NCBI GenBank assembly: GCA_964503145.1
Contig: CAZCYV010000001.1
Span: 973,080-1,037,079, forward strand
Length of the DNA stretch: 64,000 nucleotides
Source: RBG-16-57-11 sp964503145
GTDB taxonomy: Bacteria > Chloroflexota > Anaerolineae > Anaerolineales > UBA4823
Direction of reading: 5' to 3'
Positions 35,716-44,174 of this stretch are shown here, in pieces. Below the pieces are notes generated by a model that did not search any database, was not told the origin of the DNA, and worked only from the letters and a program-made list of their open reading frames with translations. Each line of letters starts with the position of its first letter. Positions within the stretch are counted from its first letter, which is position 1. Position numbers and translations under genes: made by a program.

Positions 35716-36870
35716 GTGGATCTTCAAGGGGCCGCCCCTAAGATCGCCATTGTCCATGATTGGCTGGTCGAGTTCGGCGGCGCCGAGCAGGTACTGAAGG
35801 CGCTGATCGGGCTGTGGCCGCAGGCGCCGATCTACACCCTGATTCACGATCCACAGGGACAATGCGCTGACCTGGCAGCCAATCGCGATTTGCGCACCTC
35901 TTTCCTGCAAAGGTGGCCCGGCGCAAGGCGGCGACACCGCCTGTTGCTACCCTTCATGCCCCTGGCAGTGGAGCAGTTTGACCTGTCCGAATATGATATG
36001 GTACTCTCGTCGAGTTACGCCGTCGCCCGCGGGGTCATCACCCGCCCCGACCAGCTCCACGCTGCCTACGTCCACACTCCGATTCGCTATGCCTGGGAGC
36101 TGCAGCATCAGTATCTCCAGCAGAGCCGCCTGGATCGCCGACCGGCAGGGCTGCTGGCGCGCCCGATCCTGCATTATCTGCGTATCTGGGATCAGACCAG
36201 CGCCAACCGCGTGGATGCTTTCGCCGCAAACTCCTTTCACACCGCCCAACGGGTGTGGAAAACCTACCGACGTGAAGCGCAGGTGATCTACCCACCGGTG
36301 GACACCCTGGCTTTGCAACCCAAAGGGGAAAAAGAGGATTTCTACCTGACTGTCTCGCGCCTGGTACCGTACAAACGCATCGACCTGATCCTGGAGGCCT
36401 TCGAGCGCCTACCGGAGCGACGCCTGGTGGTGATCGGCGATGGGCCGGATCGCAAGAAGCTGCAGGCCCGGGCGGGAAGGAACGTAACCTTCTTAGGATA
36501 TCAACCCTTCGAAGTTCTGCGGGATCATTTGCAGCGCGCCAGGGCTTTTGTCTTCGCCGCCCTGGAGGATTTCGGCATCGCGCCTGTGGAAGCGCAGGCC
36601 TGCGGCACGCCGGTGATCGCATATCAGCGAGGCGGGGCGCGCGAGGTGGTGATCGAAGGCAAAACCGGGCTGTTCTTCGATGAGCAATCGGCAGACAGCC
36701 TGTACGCCGCCATCCGGCAATTCGAGCAACGTCGGGCAGATTTCGACCTGGCAGCCATCCGGCGCAACGCCGAACGCTTCAGCCTGGAACGCTTCCAGGG
36801 GGAGATGCGCCGCTTCGTCGAACAGGCATGGGAACAACTACAGAGGCGCTGGCAAATGCGCCCGCCGTGA
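35716..36870 (+). CDS. GT4-family glycosyltransferase
   Basis: A 384-residue GT-B enzyme starting at GTG 35716, directly after the preceding stop. It has KIAIVHDWLVEFGGAEQVL, YDMVLSSSYAVARGV, AYVHTPIRYAWEL, and the donor half with FYLTVSRLVPYKRIDLI, RRLVVIGDGPDRKKL, FVFAALEDFGIAPVEAQACG and AYQRGGAREVV. The sequence type is seen in exopolysaccharide and cell-surface mannosyltransferases. The substrate is not determined. Translational coupling suggests it adds the next sugar after the preceding enzyme. Confidence 0.92.
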   Translation: MDLQGAAPKIAIVHDWLVEFGGAEQVLKALIGLWPQAPIYTLIHDPQGQCADLAANRDLRTSFLQRWPGARRRHRLLLPFMPLAVEQFDLSEYDMVLSSSYAVARGVITRPDQLHAAYVHTPIRYAWELQHQYLQQSRLDRRPAGLLARPILHYLRIWDQTSANRVDAFAANSFHTAQRVWKTYRREAQVIYPPVDTLALQPKGEKEDFYLTVSRLVPYKRIDLILEAFERLPERRLVVIGDGPDRKKLQARAGRNVTFLGYQPFEVLRDHLQRARAFVFAALEDFGIAPVEAQACGTPVIAYQRGGAREVVIEGKTGLFFDEQSADSLYAAIRQFEQRRADFDLAAIRRNAERFSLERFQGEMRRFVEQAWEQLQRRWQMRPP

Positions 36871-36912
36871 TCTCGAAAGGAAAACGACCTTTCCGACGCC
36901 CGAAGGCCAGCC

Positions 36913-37902
36913 ATGACCGAGAGCCCCACCGATTCAGTCCGTTTCACCCCGCCGCAAACGCTGCCCCTGCGCCAGGCAGTTCAGGTGCTGCGCAGCCCCT
37001 ACCTGGGCGGCGTGATCATTGCTTTTCTGGTGATCACGCGCTTCTGGCCCGCCGGCTTCGACGCCGAGTTGTATTATCTACGCTGGCCGCCAGAAAACGC
37101 CACCACGCCCTATTGGGTGTACCTGATCACTTATCCATTGTCCTTGATCGGCTGGCCGCTAAGCTGGCAGGTGCTGATCGCGGCCACCGTAATCGTCGCC
37201 AGCGTGTTCTACGCCATGCGCGGCAATCGGCGCTGGTGGCTGGTGGTCGCCAGCAGCCCGATGTTGTTCAACGCCTGGTGGGGGCAGGTGGAAATCTTTA
37301 CGCTTTTCGGCCTGATGGTCAGCCTGCTGGTCTTGCAGAAGAAGCTCCATCCAGCCTGGCTGGGGGCAGCCTGGCTGCTGCTAAGCATCAAGGTTCAGAC
37401 CAACTATGGCCTGATCTTGCTGATCACGTATTGGTTCTGGCGGGAGCAGGGGTGGCGCGCGCTGGCGCCAGGCGCGCTGATCAGCGCTGCAGCCCTGGCG
37501 CTGACGCTGGTCATCTGGCCAGGATGGATTTTCAAGCTGTTCAATGTATATGGAAACACCTGGTTTGGCTTTGCCAACGCCTCGCTGTGGCCTTATGGGC
37601 TGATCGCCTGGCCAATAGCCCTGCTGCCGGCACCGATCGACTCCGCCCGGCGGTTGCGCATGGTAGCCGCGGCATCCCTGCTGGGCACGCCCTATTTCAC
37701 GCTGCACCATTGCCTGGCGCTGATGACCCTGAGCGATTACCCCATCGGGCTGGCGCTTTCCTGGCTGCCGATGCTGATGATTTTCCAGACGCGTGATTGG
37801 GCGATGTACGCCTGGGTGATTCCGCTGGGCATCCTGGCGCTCGATCTGTTCAAGACCTGGCAGGAAAGGCGCTCCCGCCAGCCAACCGCCAGCGACGCAT
37901 AA
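36913..37902 (+). CDS. GT87-like polytopic membrane protein
   Basis: This 329-residue protein has about ten helices. Its outer loop after the first helix is FWPAGFDAELYYLRWPPENA; further on are NAWWGQVEIFTLFGL and AAWLLLSIKVQTNYGLILL, the last resembling the IKPQ motif of GT87 proteins. It is shorter than usual for that family. It ends 10 bp before a convergent gene, leaving no room for a terminator. Confidence 0.65.
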   Translation: MTESPTDSVRFTPPQTLPLRQAVQVLRSPYLGGVIIAFLVITRFWPAGFDAELYYLRWPPENATTPYWVYLITYPLSLIGWPLSWQVLIAATVIVASVFYAMRGNRRWWLVVASSPMLFNAWWGQVEIFTLFGLMVSLLVLQKKLHPAWLGAAWLLLSIKVQTNYGLILLITYWFWREQGWRALAPGALISAAALALTLVIWPGWIFKLFNVYGNTWFGFANASLWPYGLIAWPIALLPAPIDSARRLRMVAAASLLGTPYFTLHHCLALMTLSDYPIGLALSWLPMLMIFQTRDWAMYAWVIPLGILALDLFKTWQERRSRQPTASDA

Positions 37903-37912
37903 ATCTGCCGGT

Positions 37913-39382
37913 TTAGCGAGCGTAAACCACGGCGCGCTCGTCGCGATACAGCTCTTGCCAGCCATTGTCCTGCAAGTGACCGACCAGCGGCATCGTCGGC
38001 TCGAGCAGGATCAGCCGCACCTCCCAGCGGTCCAGGGTTTGCTGCCAGCCAGGCTCGGCGCGCACCACCTGCAGCCATTGATTGATCACCTCGTCATTAT
38101 ACAGATCGGTGCGCCCATCGATGAACACCGGATATTCAGGCAGCTCCCACAGCAGATAGCCACCCCAATTGTACGAATTGAATAGCCTGCCCGGAGGAGA
38201 TTTTTGCTTGATGAAGGCCACAGCGTCCACGGGCATGTTCTGACGAAAGGCTTGTTGATTGGCAGCGGAGGGGAAATCCGCGCCAGCTTTGGCCAGGGTT
38301 GCCAGGATCAAGATGAACAGGATCGCCAGATTCAGCCGCTTCAGCAGAGGCGTCGGCGCGGGGGAGGGTGCGCGGCCAAGGCCAAAGCGACGCCTCAGGG
38401 CATCCAACAGCGGGGCGGCGTGGCGGGTGAGGGCTGGCGGAGTGACCAGCGAGAACAGCGCCACATTGCGCCAGGCCAGCAGCGCCATGTAGGCGAAGCC
38501 GGCCACCAACAGGAAATCGGTCAGTGCCAGGCGGCGGCGCGAAGCCCCCACCGTTCCAAAGGTCAGCAGCAGCAGCCAGATGAAGGGTTGCGCCTGGCGC
38601 AGGTGAAAATCGGGCGACTGCCATTCCAGGATATAGTCCTGCAAAGCGCCAATCGAGACCGTTTTGAAGGGATAGGCCAGCATGGCTACACCAGCAGGGT
38701 TCAGGGTCACTGCGACCGCCATCAGCGCCCCGATCAGGCTCAGGCGGATGAAGCGCGCCTGACGACCTGCGCCTGGCGCGGCCTGGCGGGTCAACACAGG
38801 TACGATCCAGTTCACACCCTCGGCAAACCAATAGACACCCCACAGGATGAACCCAATGGCGAAACCGCCATGACTGTTCGCCCAAACGATCATCAATACA
38901 GGCAGCGCCCACAGCCAGCGCAAACTTTGGGGCGTACGCTGCCAGCGATCACGCTCCAGCAACCCCAGGAAGACCGCCGCCAGCAAAAAAGTGACCAGAT
39001 ACGGGCGGGCGGCCCAGTACACCCCCGAGGCGGCCGCCGCCAGGATCAGTACAAAAGCGCGCAAGAACACCCCACCGCTCATGGCGCGCCAGACAAAGGC
39101 AAACGCCAGGGTGACCATGGCCGCCGTCCACAGGTTCAGCCCGCCAGGTCCCAAGGCGCGGTAGATCCACACCATCGGCGCTTCCACCAACCAGCCCGGA
39201 TATTTCCACGGCTGGCCAAAGCGGGTATAGGAGAAGGGATCGGTCTGCGGCACAGCGCGTTGCTCGATGATCCATTGACCAGCGCGCAGGTGCCACCAGG
39301 TGTCGCTGTCCACGGAGACCCGGGCGGACATGGCGAAGATGGACAGGAAGGCGATCCAGATGACCAGGCGTTGGGTGCTCAA
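37913..39382 (-). CDS. GT-C-like polytopic membrane protein
   Basis: The start is read as TTG 39382, since GAGGAG lies nine bases upstream, directly behind the stop of the preceding gene. This gives 489 residues. The first outer loop SVDSDTWWHLRAGQWI and FSYTRFGQPWKYPGWLVEA is characteristic of a recurring family of uncharacterised membrane proteins. About 12 helices follow, and a soluble C-terminus (LFNSYNWGGYLLWELPEYPV, then FIDGRTDLY). The same C-terminal type occurs in putative dolichyl-phosphate-sugar transferases. Confidence 0.72.
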   Translation of the reverse strand: MSTQRLVIWIAFLSIFAMSARVSVDSDTWWHLRAGQWIIEQRAVPQTDPFSYTRFGQPWKYPGWLVEAPMVWIYRALGPGGLNLWTAAMVTLAFAFVWRAMSGGVFLRAFVLILAAAASGVYWAARPYLVTFLLAAVFLGLLERDRWQRTPQSLRWLWALPVLMIVWANSHGGFAIGFILWGVYWFAEGVNWIVPVLTRQAAPGAGRQARFIRLSLIGALMAVAVTLNPAGVAMLAYPFKTVSIGALQDYILEWQSPDFHLRQAQPFIWLLLLTFGTVGASRRRLALTDFLLVAGFAYMALLAWRNVALFSLVTPPALTRHAAPLLDALRRRFGLGRAPSPAPTPLLKRLNLAILFILILATLAKAGADFPSAANQQAFRQNMPVDAVAFIKQKSPPGRLFNSYNWGGYLLWELPEYPVFIDGRTDLYNDEVINQWLQVVRAEPGWQQTLDRWEVRLILLEPTMPLVGHLQDNGWQELYRDERAVVYAR

Positions 39383-39395
39383 TGCGGCAGGCTCC

Positions 39396-41039
39396 TCAAG
39401 GATTGGTCTCGACGCCCAATCCGATCTGCTCCGGTCTGAGCGGCGCGGACAGGGCATAGAACACGCTGAAATCTCCGATTTGCTCTTCTTGCCAGGTCAG
39501 GCCGTGGGCGGCGAATTGCTGGCGCAGATAGGCGTTCAACTCAGGGTGTTTGGTGGTGATGTAAGCCACGCGCTGAGCTTGCGCCACCTCCGCAGCGTAT
39601 GGCTGATAGCGGTTGTCGCGGGTGGTGTGGCGAAAGTCCAGGTGATAGGGTAGGCTGGGGATGAAGATCAGTCCTTCTTGAGAGAGGAACGCCAGCGGGT
39701 AGGCCACCCAATAGTTGGTATAGCCGCGCAACTCGCCTTGCTGGCGCAAAAAGGCCATCAGATCTGGCAGATAGCGCTGATCAACCTGCGATGGGGCGTA
39801 GAATTGCGTGGTAATGCCGGGGGGAAAGCGCAGGGCGCTTTGCAGGGTGCCCCAGGAGTGAAAGACCAGCAGCAGAACCGCCAGCCCATAGGCCAGAACA
39901 CCATAGCTTTTGTGCAAGTCCAGGATCATGGCGGCAGCAAACAGCGAAAGCGGCGCCGCCAGCGGCGCGAAATAGCGCCCCGAAGGATCGGCGCCAAAGG
40001 GAGTGAAGATGAAACCCAGGATCAGGGTCAGCATGACCCCCACCAGCAGCGCCTGGTCGGCGCGTTGCGGGTTCGCCGCGCTCAACTGGCGCAGAATGAA
40101 GACAAGCACGGCCATCCAAAAGAGCAGGATGAACGGTTGTAGCGGCAGGCCCAGCCAGTACACCTCCCATGGCGGGCGCATCCCCAGCGCAGCCGGTATG
40201 CCGAGCAATCCCAGGCCCATGATATGCTGGCCCACCCGCAATAACCAGGGGAGCTGCTCAACGCCGGCAATCGCCCCGCCGCCCAGCTCGTAAAGCAACT
40301 GGTCGAAACCCTGCTTCAAGGCATAACTCCACCAGGGAGCTGAACCAAGCAGGCCCCCAAAACCCAAAGAAAGCAGCGCGGCGAACAGCGCCCTTATGCC
40401 AGCTCGCGGCGGCCGGAGGGTCAGCCAAAGCAGGTAAGCCAGCGCCGGCAGGCTGTAAACCAGGGTCAGCCCAAAGGCCCACACGCCCAGGCCAATCAAA
40501 AAGCCCAACAATCCCCAGCGCCACAGCGCGCCAGGGCTGTGAGCATCCCGAAACGAGCGGCCGATCCGCAGGCCGCTGAGCAGGATCAGGTTGCCTAGCA
40601 ACAGCGCCTCGCCATAGCCACCCAAGGAGACCGTGGTGTACAGAGTGACGTTGACCGCCGGGACCGCCAGCAGTAGCATCGCCAGGACGCCCACCTTCCA
40701 GGACCCAAAGGCAACGCGCCCCAGCCAGGCGCTGGTCAGCATCACCCCCAGGTAGAGCAAAGTCTGCACCAGACGGATCGCCCACACTTGTTCCCCGAAC
40801 AGGGCAAAAGCTCCGGCCACCAGGAAGGCATCCAGGCTGCCCATGTAGGCCTGGCCGTAGAAAAACACCGGACGAGCGCCCTGCAGGATGTGTCGCGCCA
40901 TCAAAGCCACGACCGCCTCATCGGCGTTGAACGGCAGCCGCTCATTCGCCGCCAGCCAGCCCTTGAGGCACAGCATCAGCAGTATCGCCAGGGCAGCCCA
41001 AAACCACAGACTGGATAGGACTCGGCGCAGGAACTTCAC
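39396..41039 (-). CDS. GT39-like polytopic membrane glycosyltransferase
   Basis: A 547-residue protein starting at GTG 41039. The promoter at 41046-41074 places transcription start on that GTG, so it is probably leaderless. The first outer loop NADEAVVALMARHILQG then FFYGQAYMGSLDAF is the acidic-motif region of GT39/PMT-type enzymes, followed by GGYGEALLLGN. About ten helices precede a soluble tail (GYTNYWVAYPLAFLSQEG). It probably glycosylates an external acceptor using a lipid-linked sugar. Confidence 0.78.
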   Translation of the reverse strand: MKFLRRVLSSLWFWAALAILLMLCLKGWLAANERLPFNADEAVVALMARHILQGARPVFFYGQAYMGSLDAFLVAGAFALFGEQVWAIRLVQTLLYLGVMLTSAWLGRVAFGSWKVGVLAMLLLAVPAVNVTLYTTVSLGGYGEALLLGNLILLSGLRIGRSFRDAHSPGALWRWGLLGFLIGLGVWAFGLTLVYSLPALAYLLWLTLRPPRAGIRALFAALLSLGFGGLLGSAPWWSYALKQGFDQLLYELGGGAIAGVEQLPWLLRVGQHIMGLGLLGIPAALGMRPPWEVYWLGLPLQPFILLFWMAVLVFILRQLSAANPQRADQALLVGVMLTLILGFIFTPFGADPSGRYFAPLAAPLSLFAAAMILDLHKSYGVLAYGLAVLLLVFHSWGTLQSALRFPPGITTQFYAPSQVDQRYLPDLMAFLRQQGELRGYTNYWVAYPLAFLSQEGLIFIPSLPYHLDFRHTTRDNRYQPYAAEVAQAQRVAYITTKHPELNAYLRQQFAAHGLTWQEEQIGDFSVFYALSAPLRPEQIGLGVETNP

Positions 41040-41045
41040 AGGGGT

Positions 41046-41074
41046 ATTTTAGCTGCGTTTGGATGGGCAGGCAA
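41046..41074 (-). promoter_or_regulatory. Promoter giving a leaderless mRNA for the 39396-41039 gene
   Basis: The minus strand has TTGCCT, a 17-bp spacer and TAAAAT. Only six bases separate the -10 box from the GTG start codon. Confidence 0.6.
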
Positions 41075-41106
41075 GGCAGGGCCATCCGGCCTGAAAGATT
41101 TGTCGG

Positions 41107-41136
41107 TTGACAGAAAACGCCCAGGGGACGTATGAT
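41107..41136 (+). promoter_or_regulatory. Promoter giving a leaderless mRNA for the 41144-42781 gene
   Basis: A perfect TTGACA, an 18-bp spacer and TATGAT. The -10 box covers an in-frame ATG at 41132; the next ATG, 41144, begins eight bases after the box. Confidence 0.75.
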
Positions 41137-41143
41137 AGCCTTG

Positions 41144-42781
41144 ATGAGCCGCCTGCAACTCCACCCGGTTGCCCGACGCGCCCCCGAATGGATGCAGTGG
41201 CGCCGGCTGCCGCTGTTCCTGTTCCTGATCGCCGTTGCCGCGCGGCTGGTTCCCGGACCGCGCACCATCGACGATTCGTATATCACCTATCGCTACGCCC
41301 GCAACCTGCTGGGCGGCCAGGGCTTCGTCTATAATCCCGGCGAGCGGGTGTTGGGCACCACCACCCCGCTGTACACCAGCCTGATGGCGCTGGCGGCGCT
41401 GCCAAGCGGAGGCGTGGGAGCGCCGTTTCCCACTTTAGCGTGGCTGATCAACGCTCTGGCGGACGGACTGACCTGCATCCTGTTGTTCAAGATCGGCCGA
41501 AGGCTGGGATATGTCTGGGCTGGATTGGGCGCCGGCTTGGTCTGGGCGATCGCCCCCTTCAGCGTGACCTTTGCGATCGGCGGCCTGGAAACCAGCGTTT
41601 ATATCTTGCTGCTGACCGGCATGGTCTATGCACACTGGCAGCGGCGGCATGTGCTGGCAGCGCTGCTGGCTTGCCTGGCGCTGCTCACCCGACCGGACGC
41701 GCTGATCCTGATCGGTCTGACAGCGCTGGATCGAGCGCTGGAACTCCTCCAGGAATGGCGCCGCGGGGCAAAGCAGCGCTTCCCCTGGGCGGAAGCGCTG
41801 GTGTTCGCCTTGCCCACCCTGACATGGGTCGCCTTCTCAACCGCCTATTTCGGCAGCCCGCTGCCGCATTCGATCGCCGCCAAAAGCGTGGCGTACCGAT
41901 TGTCCCCCGAAGAGGGATTCGTGCGTCTGTTGCAGCATTACGCCACGCCTTTCCTGGAGCACCTGACCTTTGGTATGAGATGGATCGCGGTCGGGATGGC
42001 GTTCTATCCATTCTTGTTCCTGGTCGGAGCCTGGCAGGGCTTGCGCGCCGCGCCCCGATTATGGCCCTGGGCGGCGTACCCCTGGGTTTATTTCATCGTC
42101 TTTGCTATCGCCAACCCGCTGATCTTCCGCTGGTATCTTTCGCCGCCGTTGCCCGCCTATATGTTGTTCATCCTAATCGGAACAGAGAATCTGATCGGCA
42201 GCCTAGCCGCCTGGATATCCAAGCGGCGGAATACTCGGCCAGCGGAGGCGGCAAGCCTTGCGCCTCATTGGGCAGTGCAGGTTGCCCTGGCCGCGCTGGT
42301 GGTGGTCGCGCCAACGGCGCTATCGCTGCGCGAGTGGCGGCTGCACCCAGATCATGGCCTCGATCGGCCGGCGCCCGACATGGCCTGGTACAGGCTGGAG
42401 CTGCTCTACCGCCAGGCTGCTGACGAGTTGGCGCCGGAAATCCGTCAGGCGTCAGGCGCCCCGCCCACCCTGGCGGCCGGAGATGTGGGCGTGCTGGGCT
42501 TCTTCAGCGGCGCCAGGATCCTGGATACCGTCGGGCTGAACTCTCCCCAATCAACGCGTTACTACCCACTGGATGCGTCGCTCTATACCATCACCTATGC
42601 CGTCCCACCCGACCTGATCTTGGATGAACAGCCAGATTACCTGGTGATCCTGGAAGTCTATGGCCGAGAAGGACTGCTCAAAGACCCGCGCTTCTGGGCG
42701 CAGTACCGCCTGAGGCGCAAAATACCCACTGACATCTATGGCAGCGATGGGCTGCTGATATTCGAGCGAAAAGCAGGCTGA
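41144..42781 (+). CDS. GT-C-like polytopic membrane protein
   Basis: ATG 41144 is preferred over 41132 because the latter lies inside the -10 box. The resulting 545-residue protein has a short N-terminus, about 11 helices and a soluble tail (LAAGDVGVLGFFSGARILDT). The first outer loop is GPRTIDDSYITYRYARNLLG with the DD pair, then VYNPGERVLGTTTPLY, which is a recognisable motif set of this membrane-protein family in Chloroflexota and actinobacteria. The donor is unknown. Confidence 0.75.
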   Translation: MSRLQLHPVARRAPEWMQWRRLPLFLFLIAVAARLVPGPRTIDDSYITYRYARNLLGGQGFVYNPGERVLGTTTPLYTSLMALAALPSGGVGAPFPTLAWLINALADGLTCILLFKIGRRLGYVWAGLGAGLVWAIAPFSVTFAIGGLETSVYILLLTGMVYAHWQRRHVLAALLACLALLTRPDALILIGLTALDRALELLQEWRRGAKQRFPWAEALVFALPTLTWVAFSTAYFGSPLPHSIAAKSVAYRLSPEEGFVRLLQHYATPFLEHLTFGMRWIAVGMAFYPFLFLVGAWQGLRAAPRLWPWAAYPWVYFIVFAIANPLIFRWYLSPPLPAYMLFILIGTENLIGSLAAWISKRRNTRPAEAASLAPHWAVQVALAALVVVAPTALSLREWRLHPDHGLDRPAPDMAWYRLELLYRQAADELAPEIRQASGAPPTLAAGDVGVLGFFSGARILDTVGLNSPQSTRYYPLDASLYTITYAVPPDLILDEQPDYLVILEVYGREGLLKDPRFWAQYRLRRKIPTDIYGSDGLLIFERKAG

Positions 42782-42796
42782 GGCGCAGCCAGGATC

Positions 42797-44092
42797 ATGA
42801 CAAACCCTGCCATGGCGAAGAAACGACCTTCCTGGGCTTTCTGGGTGTTGGCCGGCGCGATCAGCCTTTACGCGCTTTGGGGAACTGCACACATCCCCTT
42901 CCATCCTGATGAGAGCACCCAGCTGTTCATGAGCTCGGATTTCGATATGCTCTTTGCCAATCCGCTTTCGATGGCCTGGGAACCCGGGAAAGAGGCCGAT
43001 CTGCGAACGCATTACCGGCTCATCGACGCGCCGCTCACCCGCTATCTGCTCGGCCTGGGGCGCAGCATCGCTGGCCTGCCGCCCTTGCCGGTGGATTGGG
43101 ACTGGACGTTGAGCTGGGAGGAGAACCGCATCGCCGGGGCTTTGCCGCAAGAGCAACTCTTGCAGACCGGCCGGCTGACGGTGACCCTGTTGCTGCCCCT
43201 TAGCTTGCTTTTCATTTACCTGATCGGCAGGGAAATCGGCGGAGAAGCCAGCGGCTTGCTGGCAGTGCTGCTGCTCGGCAGCAACGCCTTGACCCTGCTG
43301 CACGGCCGCCGGGCGATGGCGGAAGGGGCGCTCACTCTGGGGGCGGTTTTCGCCTTGTGGAGCTTCTTGCAGGCAGAACGCCGGCCCTGGCTGGCGGGGC
43401 TGGGCATGGCGCTGGCGTTCAACGCCAAACACTCCGCCTTGGCACTGTTGCCGGTAGGGCTACTGGCGGCGGCCTGGGGGCCTTTCAATCCACAGGCCGG
43501 GGCGCTGGCCGATAGGCTCAAAAGAGCGCTGGTCAACGTTTCAATCTATGGCGCAGTTTTTGCCTCGCTGACCCTGTTCATGAACCCTTTCCTGTGGCGT
43601 GATCCGATCGGGGCCGTTCAGGTCAGCCTGAGGGAGAGGCGCGCGCTGCTCGATCGGCAGCTTGCAGACACCCTGAAACTGGCGCCAGAAAAGGCGCTGC
43701 TCACCCCGGCTCAGCGCGGCATGGCGCTACTGGCGAATTTATTGATTGTGCCGCCAGCATTCGCCGAGACGAACCAGTACCACCCTTACACCGCCTATGC
43801 GGAACAGCGTTACCTCTCCCTGCCCGGGCATAACCTGTTGCGCAGCCTGCAGGGCGCCGGGGTGACGCTGGGCTTGTTTCTATTTGGGGTCGCGCTGGCG
43901 CTGGTGGATTTTCGAAAGCTAAGGCTGGAACAACGGCGCGCCCTGGCGCTATTGGCGTTGGCGACGGTCAGCCAGGCGGCGCTGCTGATCCTCACAGTCC
44001 CGCTGACCTGGCAACGGTACGTCATCCCCCTGACGCCGCTGGTGTGCCTGTGGTCGGCTTACCCCCTTGCCCGGCTGAGGCGGAGAGCGTAA
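42797..44092 (+). CDS. GT39/PMT-like membrane glycosyltransferase
   Basis: A 431-residue protein with the motif HIPFHPDESTQLFMSSDFD after the first helix, where Asp-Glu is the catalytic-type acidic pair, and then DAPLTRYLLGLGRSIAG. It has several helices with GREIGGEASGLLAVLLL and AEGALTLGAVFALW. It is shorter than fungal PMTs, as is usual for bacterial members. It follows the previous gene by 15 bp in one transcription unit and ends before a terminator that also serves rpoD. Confidence 0.78.
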   Translation: MTNPAMAKKRPSWAFWVLAGAISLYALWGTAHIPFHPDESTQLFMSSDFDMLFANPLSMAWEPGKEADLRTHYRLIDAPLTRYLLGLGRSIAGLPPLPVDWDWTLSWEENRIAGALPQEQLLQTGRLTVTLLLPLSLLFIYLIGREIGGEASGLLAVLLLGSNALTLLHGRRAMAEGALTLGAVFALWSFLQAERRPWLAGLGMALAFNAKHSALALLPVGLLAAAWGPFNPQAGALADRLKRALVNVSIYGAVFASLTLFMNPFLWRDPIGAVQVSLRERRALLDRQLADTLKLAPEKALLTPAQRGMALLANLLIVPPAFAETNQYHPYTAYAEQRYLSLPGHNLLRSLQGAGVTLGLFLFGVALALVDFRKLRLEQRRALALLALATVSQAALLILTVPLTWQRYVIPLTPLVCLWSAYPLARLRRRA

Positions 44093-44130
44093 CCCCGCCT
44101 CTGGCCCAGGTTGAATCTACAGCCGGGAAA

Positions 44131-44161
44131 CAAAAAGGGGCTGTCTGGATGCGACAGCCCC
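44131..44161 (-). terminator. Terminator between rpoD and the convergent GT39-like gene
   Basis: The arms ggggctgtc and gacagcccc pair perfectly over a seven-base loop. On the minus strand the stem is followed by tttttg, so it stops rpoD transcription. On the plus strand it is followed by tcgcaaaaaac, so it serves that direction less well. Confidence 0.88.
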
Positions 44162-44174
44162 TCGCAAAAAACTT

